DNA from: Pseudoips prasinana
Taxonomy: Eukaryota; Arthropoda; Insecta; Lepidoptera; Nolidae
Direction of reading: 5' to 3'
Length of the DNA: 64,000 bases
Assembly: GCA_951640165.1 (NCBI GenBank)
Contig: OX621237.1
Span: 18,104,001-18,168,000, forward strand
The notes under the pieces are model-generated. The model made no database searches. It worked only from the letters and a program-made list of their open reading frames with translations, and was not told the DNA's origin. Positions 56,939 through 64,000 of this stretch are shown piece after piece. Made by a program: the position numbers and the translations under genes. The stretch's first letter is position 1; each line of letters begins with the position of its first letter.

Positions 56939-57107
56939 CATCTTCTACACGGTTGCAAACTAACGTCCCAACAACTGCAGCTGTGCAGTCTAGATGGTCA
57001 CCCTAGTGGTTGCCATCCATCTACACTGCACAAATTCAGTCTAGATGGATGGCAATCACCAGGGTGACCTCTGTTGGGACGTTGGTTTGCAACCGTGTAT
57101 AAGATAC
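56939..57107. mobile_element. 169-bp MITE with long TIRs
   Basis: Left end GCATCTTCTACACGGTTGCA; right end is the inverted form ending GCAACCGTGTATAAGATAC, with 3 mismatches in 35 bp. Similarity continues inward (GGTCACCCT, TTGCCATCCATCTA), so most of the element is a hairpin. Confidence 0.8.
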
Positions 57108-57118
57108 TTTTGTTCCTG

Positions 57119-57154
57119 ACGAGTCACAATGTGACATGTTACATTGTGACTCGT
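57119..57154. repeat. Palindrome, 14-bp arms, 8-nt spacer
   Basis: ACGAGTCACAATGT (57119-57132) and its exact complement at 57141-57154. Confidence 0.85.
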
Positions 57155-57189
57155 TGGGATCAATCGAGAATTATATAATGTAAGGCCTA

Positions 57190-57600
57190 GGGGGAATGCC
57201 TACGCATGCCACCCGCAAAAAGTGTCTACGGGTGGGTATGTCGGACTCGCAACGACTAAACCTACCTGCCGTGGACTTCTCTTGGCGCCTGATGAGAGGA
57301 GCCCCGGAAACGCGGGTATGCTGCTCCGGTGCCCCTCTTTTACGCCATGTCCCAGATGGTCGGGACACGTACCCTGGGAGGGCTTGGGATTGCCCTCCCC
57401 TATTGCCGACTCCTGCCAGTCTGGCACAGCGACTGTGCCACAAACAGATCGCTGTCTTCCCTGAGCTGCTTGTAAGTGGCCGCAGTAGAGGACACTTCTC
57501 ACACTGCCACCGCAGCCCCGAGGGGAGTTGGGCTACCGGCTGCCGCCGCCGCCCCGACGCCTCCTCCGTCTACGAGTGGGATCGGCTCGAATAATGTCTA
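57190..57600 (-). repeat. GC-rich retroposed fragment (copy 2), longer 5' end
   Basis: Reverse-strand relative of 14460-14669, with the same 3' terminus (GGGTGGCATGCG) and an additional 200 bp upstream (CGGCGGCGGCAGCC region). TAAGGCCTA at 57181-57189 and 57601-57609 is a likely 9-bp TSD. One frame is conserved between copies (PGYVSRPSGTWRK, IRRQEKSTAGRFSRC, SDIPTRRHFLRVAC), so the source may be coding. Not identified. Confidence 0.65.
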
Positions 57601-57997
57601 TAAGGCCTATACCATAATTTGGATTACTGTGGATCAAGCGTAAACTTTTCGCACTAAGGATTCTAAACCGCCAATTTAGAAGGTAAACACTACCCACTAC
57701 CGCACTAAATCATTCTATACTGCATGTATTTAGTCCGAACTAAATCCTTGGTTTTGGCAGTCTGTAAATTTCAGGCTTGTAGTAATAACTGGAAGCCTAG
57801 TAACGATTTCATTATAAGCTAGGCGTTGCAGAAGTATTAAATAAGCGTTTTATGTAACGTCTAGATACTTTTAATCATTTATAATTGGTATATCCTAAGT
57901 CCATTTTATACAGAAACTATGAATGTTCTACAAATAGAATATGGCCGTCATACCTAAACATTATTCCATTATGGCCTATGCGTCTGTTACAGACGAT

Positions 57998-58249
57998 TTA
58001 CGGCGCATTGTCTGAGAGACATTTCTTATGGTGGCAAAACAAACCTATGCGAGAGCGATATAGCCTGCCGCAAGCCTGACAAGAGAAGTTTGCGGTGGTT
58101 GGTGCCGAGCCACTTTCATGTCGCTTCTGTCTCCTATCAGCAAGTACTCCGAACCAGGCTTCATCACAGATCTTACGACCCTCCACTACACGTTTGCGCC
58201 ATTCAACTATATTTTCAGCGAGCTTTTCGCAAATGCACATATGCACCAT
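57998..58249 (-). pseudogene. C-terminal LINE fragment with zinc-knuckle-like motif
   Basis: 83 residues on the - strand ending at TAA/TGA near 57998. The C-terminus FSCQACGRLYRSRIGLFCHH followed by KKC is the CxxCGRxxxSRIGLxxHxxxC motif at the end of many insect LINE reverse transcriptases. The preceding part (WRKRVVEGRKICDEAWFGVL) fits the linker. No RT domain remains, so this is a 5'-truncated remnant, not a host zinc-finger gene. Confidence 0.65.
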
Positions 58250-59512
58250 AAAATACTAAGTATGCTACCGAACTCTGTTCCCATTTTCATAACTACCATA
58301 AACGAGGTTTCCTAGCTACCATTATTATTACCAAGCTCAATTTTATATCTCTAAAAAGTAGGCGCTAATAACCGTATGTAAATACGAGTACATAAGTTAG
58401 ATATTCAACGAGATTTCTCGTTGAACAAAGGATTAACACGGGAATAATAACTGGGTGATAATTTAAATTATCACGATAGATCGCGTACTTTTAGATAAAA
58501 TAGCAAATAGAATTTTGTATTTACCCAGGATTATAAATATAAAGAGATTTAGAACCGCTAGTAACAAAACCTTAACGAAAATAAAAGTCAACATAAAACA
58601 TTGGTTTGGTTAGCAACGTAGCGATACGAAATGAATTTTACGATAATGCGTAAAATAAATAATTCTATGGATATTTTTATTAATAATATAACGATTTGCA
58701 AAAATCTATTTAGCCGGCGAACAGTAATTACGTAATACCCTGAATATTCCAGAAAATCTTGTCCTAATAATAGGCAATAGACAAATCAGTTCCAATATTG
58801 GAAATATATATTGGAAATATTTAGTTAATAATAGGTATCTACAATATTTAGTTATGTATGTCGTTGTTTACTAGACATTGTCGTTATAGAAAACTTTCTA
58901 CTTTCTCTAATATTCTTTAGTACAAAAAGCTTGTTACATAAATTAGCCTCGAAAAACTTCAGCACATTTAACATGATATTCCTACTCTATATTTATTGTA
59001 CGCAACTCAAACAACAACAATATTTTATTACTTTTCATATGAAAACGCATTGCAGCAAAAACTTACCTTGACCATACACTAAACGAAGGCAATGTATTTA
59101 ATTATTTACGATTGCACACCAATCCAAAACGCAATCACGACGGGTAAAAATTGCATTTTTATTCGAGCGCTCACCAAAATTATAGGCACGGTAAATTGCA
59201 ATACTTGCATATTTGCACAAAAATATATAACGCTCTGAGCCACCGTGTCCGCGCATGTTATCGTGGATTAATTAAAATTGTACGTTTAAATATACATAAA
59301 TAATTTACGAATCGTGTTGTCTGCTTGAAAAGCACGTTTAACGACTGTTAATAAAGATTTACCTATTTGTACTCGTATAAGTCTAGAAGTAACGTGGTTT
59401 CATTATTCAGGCTTTGTTATAGCGCTATATAAACGCTGCAGTAAGAATTATACTATCACATATTCTTTAATTTAATTGGCTCTTCATAAAACTGGGCATA
59501 TCGTAAGCATGG
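58250..59512. other. AT-rich non-coding stretch
   Basis: No gene supported. Two short perfect palindromes are present: TTCAACGAGA-TT-TCTCGTTGAA (58404-58425) and the spacerless 20-mer GTGATAATTTAAATTATCAC (about 58454-58473). Confidence 0.45.
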
Positions 59513-59640
59513 CTGTTATACAGGGTGGCCGAGAAGTTGACGTTCAAACGCAAAATTTAGATACTTTATGATGAGGAGTATCCGAATCACCCCCATGTAT
59601 GTTCTACGAACGTCAACTCCTCAGCCACCCTGTATAACAG
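59513..59640. mobile_element. 128-bp MITE (CAGGGTGGC ends)
   Basis: 32-bp inverted ends starting CTGTTATACAGGGTGGC match with 2 differences. The ~64-bp interior (GATACTTTATGATGAGGAGT) is unrelated. Non-coding. Confidence 0.8.
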
Positions 59641-59781
59641 GGTTCTTTATTAAACACCAACAACTCCGCAGGACTAGACAGCTAACACCATAAGCATTAA
59701 ATTTGTTCTATTTATTAAATTAGTTGTACTTTTGGTAATTTGTAAGATTTAATTTCCTATTTGAATGATTATAACACTACG

Positions 59782-59905
59782 TACAGACGCCAGCACATCA
59801 AGCTACCCCTATCTGAAAATTTCCCCGATTGAAAGTGAACCTTATGCTTATGTGATAAAGTTGAAATTTGACAGATTGGGGTAGCTGGATGTGCTGGCGT
59901 CTGTA
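59782..59905 (-). mobile_element. MITE family M1, copy C
   Basis: TACAGACGCCAGCACATCAA...GATGTGCTGGCGTCTGTA with interior GAAAGTGAACCTTATGC. The most compact and symmetrical copy (124 bp). Confidence 0.9.
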
Positions 59906-60004
59906 CATTACAAAACTACGTAAATATACCCTTGCGAAAGCGCGGGCAAGTGGTGCAGCGCTAGCGCTTTTGAACTTGGCCCATTTCTCCAGTCGCCAGT
60001 CGTC

Positions 60005-60062
60005 TGTGTAACATTTTATTTTTCATGTATTACTCAATACATGAAAAATAAAATGTTACACA
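60005..60062. repeat. Perfect palindrome, 27-bp arms, 4-nt spacer
   Basis: Arms 60005-60031 and 60036-60062 are exact complements around ACTC. Confidence 0.9.
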
Positions 60063-60224
60063 CAAATGTTATGTCCCGACTCGTAGAACAAAAGTTGTTG
60101 CTTATGGTGTTAGTACATAGTCCTGCAAGGTTGTTGGTATTTTACAAGTAACCCTGAATATATCAGGTAGTGGATCACGTAAGATTGAAATAACCTTTAC
60201 AAGAGAAAAGGCAACGTTTACTTG

Positions 60225-60401
60225 TACAGACGCCAGCACATTAAGCTACCCCAATCTGTCAAATTTCCCCAAAAATAAATTTGACAGATTGGCCTGTCAA
60301 AATTATTTTATAGATTTTCAACTTTATCACATAAGCAAAAGGTTCACTTTCAAGTGGGGAAATTTGACAGATTGGGGTAGCTTGATGTGATGGCGTCTGT
60401 A
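60225..60401 (+). mobile_element. MITE family M1, copy D (extended)
   Basis: The same ends as copies A-C, but 177 bp, with an extra internal AAATTTGACAGATTGG module, as if part of the TIR was duplicated inward. Confidence 0.85.
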
Positions 60402-60446
60402 CTTACCTTGCCATAAGGAAAGATTTATAAATTGCTGGCGAAGAAG

Positions 60447-60621
60447 TCAATGCATATTATCTCTTTCGAGAGTGTACTTTTTCGAGCTCAGATTCAGCTC
60501 ATTAACAGATTTACCCCACACATCCCTTGTGTTTTTCATATTTATATTTTTGAAAGCATTCAAAATAGCTTTAGGGCTAACCACCGAACATTCAAAATCT
60601 GTGTTGTACAATTCGACGCTT
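60447..60621 (-). pseudogene. Possible LINE RT fragment
   Basis: On the - strand, 57 codons between stops read ELYNTDFECSVVSPKAILNA and NINMKNTRDVWGKSVNELN. A segment of the form SPxxILxAFKNIxxKxTRDVxG resembles the N-terminal RT block of insect LINEs. Weak evidence; no catalytic motif. Confidence 0.3.
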
Positions 60622-60744
60622 TACTTGAATAGCTCAGCAGATACAGAAAAAGATGAAATAGACTTAGTAACTAACTACGACAATATTTTTTTAAACTCAT
60701 TCATAATTTTGAAATCACCTTTAATTTAATTTTTGACTGTAATG

Positions 60745-60960
60745 TATTTTTTTTTTATAAAATGTATGGCAAACGAACAAGCGGGTCACCTGATGGTCAG
60801 TGATTACCGCCGCCCATGGACACTCGCAACACCAGAGCAGCTGCAAGTGAGTTGCCGGCCTTTAAGAAAAGAATAGGTTGCCATATCATACCGGATCCAA
60901 AATATGTACCTCCGCAGATAATTAATTCCACAGAGCGGTAGTGTAGCAGTATCCTTATAT
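60745..60960 (+). repeat. Interspersed repeat (GGGTCACCTGATGG type), copy 2
   Basis: A poly-T start, GGCAAACGAACAAGCGGGTC, CCGCCGCCCATGGACACTCG, GAGTTGCCGGCCTTTAAGAA. Same family as 23552-23712. Confidence 0.7.
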
Positions 60961-62712
60961 AAAATTACGGCAACGTAATTTTGTAGTACCTGTCTCAGTA
61001 TTGATTATCTTCCAAGTAGTTTTGATTACATTCGTAGAAGATTTAAATATATTTTTATGTACAAAGATTCAGCAGCGGACCATATTGACATGTAATTAAC
61101 ATGCTTATTAACTATTCAAATCAAACTTGCACATATTGAATTACGCAGAATACCTACTTATATATCAGGTACACCTGAAAGGATAATATTGTGAAAGGCA
61201 TCTTGCAGAGTATGAATACTAATACGAAACCCACTTTAGTTTACACAGCATTCTACATTAAAGTTAACAGGACTAACCCTGTCTTATCGGCATCGTTAGG
61301 ACGAAAAGGTCAACACAGATTTTATGTTAAGTAAGTACATAGACACATGTCACGCATCAGTTATTATGTATAATAATAACTAATGCGTGACGTGAAGCAC
61401 ATAGCTGCTCCTTTCACGAATTCTAAGCCTTTCATTACACGTGACGTATTTTTAATACCCCGTATTTAGGTTGGATAAACATATCTAGAACCTAAGCAGT
61501 TACGTAATCAGTTTTAGATTAGACTGGCTGAAAAAAATGTTTTGGTAATTAAGTATAATGAAATGAGTTTAGCAAATGGAACTACATACTTTAAAACGAT
61601 TTTAAAGATGGTTTGAATGGAGAGGATTAACAATGAAATATAATATAGTTAATAATACAAATTTTATTCGTTTCCCGTTACAAGTCTATAAAATCATGTA
61701 ATTGTAAGTGTAAATAAAAGACTGAAATATTGCATTTGGTTGTAATACTAATCGACTAAGTAACATTTTTAGTTTTTTATGTGTATCATTAAGGAAACTA
61801 AAGGTCTATTATTATAATATATTTATTCTGTAAGTATATATTTGTAAGACTGTTTGTTTCTACATAATAAATAAAAATATTTTATGTAGTGCCAACACAA
61901 ATCGGGTGGGAATCGAACCCACGATCCACACTACAAACTTCTATTTAATCATTTCATATGTTGTAGGTATTATTAGTAGCTATTAGTTTTATTTTTAAAG
62001 CAAAATGTTCAGACACATACAAAGCAACATGTGGACCATTTTTTATAGTCTTTATAGGTGTAACAGAGATTCTGTGATTAATGTATTTTTTTCTAACTTC
62101 AAAAACAAATTATAATATAGTTCTAAATTTAGAATGCATTTTTTAGAATTCGTTCACCTCTTATTAAAATATATATCCCTTTCGTGGACATCTTGTAATG
62201 GTATATATAAATGGCCTGAATATTGCGTGTTTAATGTTGTACGTCATAAATCATATGTCCAAAAAACGCACGACTTCTATAAGCTTTGTAAGAGATTTTT
62301 CAGTCAGAACAATTTGGTAATAATATCATATATGATAAGATATATATATGATAATATATATATATTATAAGTATACATTATTATTTCTAGGTACATATAG
62401 ATATTTAGGTACACGGATTGTAGGAAAACATTTAGAAATCAAAGGTCATTGGGCAACTAAGTATAAAACCTATACCCAAGGCCTACAGAAAAAAAAATAG
62501 GTAGTATGTTTAGATAAACGTCTCTAGTTTACGAATATATATGTCGCATTAACGCAGACAACGGGAAAAAAACATAAATCTAAAAAATAAAAATACAATA
62601 ATAAGGTTTATTATAACAAGGCTTAGTACATTTTTATTGGTTTTTTGATAGTAAACATGATTTTAAAACTAAAATAAGTAAAATAAAACAAGTATAGAAG
62701 AGTTTTTAAGTT
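60961..62712. other. AT-rich non-coding stretch
   Basis: It holds a 19-bp inverted repeat with one mismatch and a 5-nt spacer (61349-61391), and a reverse SINE head scrap at 61889-61940 (B-box complement GGGAATCGAACCC). No gene supported. Confidence 0.45.
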
Positions 62713-62969
62713 TTATTCGACATGATCAATGTCTACAGGAATAATTGTATCGTCTAAAAACGCCGCAGGCGCATCAATTTGATTTTGATGTCGGGCCCAA
62801 GACAAAAATATGCTATGCTGGCTATATGCGCGCAGCATCCAATAGTGCGGCAACCGTGGATACAAGAGCAGTAGTAATCTTCGATACTATCTCTGCCCTG
62901 TCTTGTTGGGTTCACCAATATGTAAGTATAGTATGTTTTGCTCCTGACATGTCGCGACTGTATTTTTCG
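62713..62969 (-). pseudogene. Decayed transposon-type protein with a SWIM zinc finger
   Basis: On the - strand the frame reads KIQSRHVRSKTYYTYILVNP, then DYYCSCIHGCRTIGCCAHIA. The latter is the SWIM-type CxC...CxH pattern (CSC, then CAH after the RTxGCC phrase) found at the C-terminus of transposon-derived proteins in arthropods. A one-base deletion in the T run at about 62812-62816 shifts the frame. Beyond it the expected tail continues as SWARHQNQIDAPAAFLDD and stops at TAA 62713-62715. The N-terminal part, including any DDE domain, is absent. This is a non-functional remnant; the family reading is from motif memory. Confidence 0.6.
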
Positions 62970-64000
62970 TTTATTTTGTTTATTTATTTAACAGAATGCT
63001 TCACTGGAATTGTTTTATCAATACATTTTTTATTTATGTTTAACACTTTATTCCCATGACTTAAAAAAATAATAACTATCTAAATTTTAATGTAGGTTAA
63101 TACTTAACAATTTAAAACTTATTTGGTTTTTGTAGGAAAACTATCGTTCACTGGGTCAGATTTCGTCCAATGACCTTTATTTTATGATAGTAATAATCTT
63201 TAGCTAACTTATATTAAGTTACTGCCAAAGATATTATCTAAAATTGCCTATAGTTTTAGCTATCACTATAAGAAATAAAATCTATCATATACCTACCTGT
63301 ATTATTTCTTACTAAAGACCATAATGTTTTGGGAGAATGGAATCAATTTACAGGGACGCCTAGCCTCTGGAAGACGTATAACATTTGTGATAAAAGTGAT
63401 TTCCGTTACAAATTAACTAAAGGGATCAAGTAAGTAGAACTAGACTGTTCATACATAATATATCACAGGGACTATTCGCTAACACACCGAACGTAAAGGA
63501 AGAGATCGTACTAAACTAGTAAATTGATTACCTACGTTCAGCTCTCGATATGTGGAAGTACTTAAAGAAAGTACATACTCTTTGTTATGGATGAATTAAA
63601 TTAAAGTCCTAATAACAACTTACTCTACATTTGTTAGTTAAAGAACGGTAGTCGAACTAAAACCTACGGTTATTGCACCATATTTCAGTGCTACATAACT
63701 AGATGTTTTGTTTTAAGTATATGAATCCATAGGCCAATCAGTAGATACTTGAAAGCACTAGATTATAAAAACAGAAGCGATGTTTTTAACAATAATAATT
63801 TTAGTGGCACGTTTCGCTTCTAGCTCTAAATAATTTTATGTTGTTTATATTCTCCCTGTAGCAAAAATGTGTTCACAGACATTTCTGACGTTCAATAATA
63901 AGACGAGAAAAATTATAAGCTATACAAAATATGTGAAATCTTTCGTCAAAGATTTCTAGAATGTAGCGCCAGACTTAGCCTTAAATTAGCTATTTGTTCT
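62970..64000. other. AT-rich non-coding stretch
   Basis: Nothing recognisable to the window end. Confidence 0.45.

Noticed and set aside
57196..57594. 132-codon + strand frame in GC-rich DNA
   Set aside because: Antisense shadow of the retroposed fragment; the frame conserved between copies is on the other strand.
62745..63059. 104-codon + strand frame with a GTAAGT-like sequence
   Set aside because: The - strand of the same DNA encodes a clear SWIM zinc-finger remnant, so the + frame is its shadow.

Overview
The window looks like lepidopteran (moth or butterfly) nuclear DNA. It is AT-rich and mostly non-coding, and is littered with tRNA-derived SINEs, palindromic MITEs, non-LTR fragments and other transposons of the kinds that fill lepidopteran introns and intergenic DNA. 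No prokaryotic feature, rRNA operon, CRISPR array or functional tRNA gene was seen. All family names come from reading motifs; no database search was possible.

Host genes occupy little of it. At the left edge (121-496, + strand) are the last two exons of a small gene, probably encoding a secreted cysteine-containing protein, split by a 73-bp intron. A second possible 3'-terminal exon followed by AATAAA lies at 2694-2839 (+). The clearest host exon is at 52115-52304 on the - strand: 190 nt with canonical splice sites, encoding part of a cadherin repeat that matches neural cadherin (CadN). Much of the right half may be intron of that gene.

Mobile DNA dominates the rest. At 14700-22978 is a three-level nest: a tRNA-derived SINE is split by a Ty3/gypsy (CsRn1-like) LTR retrotransposon with 638-bp LTRs differing at 2 sites and a 4-bp target duplication, and its 5' LTR is split by a 5'-truncated CR1/Jockey-group LINE. 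The gypsy element keeps gag, protease, RT, RNase H and integrase, but pol is interrupted by two adjacent in-frame stops inside a perfect palindrome. At 30168-31455 is an apparently complete mariner of the cecropia (Hsmar1) type with an uninterrupted 339-residue transposase. Other elements are three or more tRNA-SINE families, a 5S-rRNA-derived SINE (about 7530-7732), a four-copy MITE family in the right half, a 137-bp fold-back MITE inside a SINE, C-terminal LINE fragments, and a decayed SWIM zinc-finger transposon protein (62713-62969, -).

The most unusual pattern is six perfect inverted repeats with 17-32 bp arms, every one with a spacer of exactly 4 nt (5412-5455, 9591-9628, 20376-20427, 43644-43681, 43685-43752, 60005-60062). 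Where a sister copy or an open reading frame shows the ancestral state, the palindrome is a recent insertion of an inverted copy of its immediate neighbour. That suggests snap-back (hairpin-primed) templated synthesis. Also notable is a nearly identical 1,029-bp tandem duplication (53973-56015) whose units each contain a palindromic AT-rich repeat.
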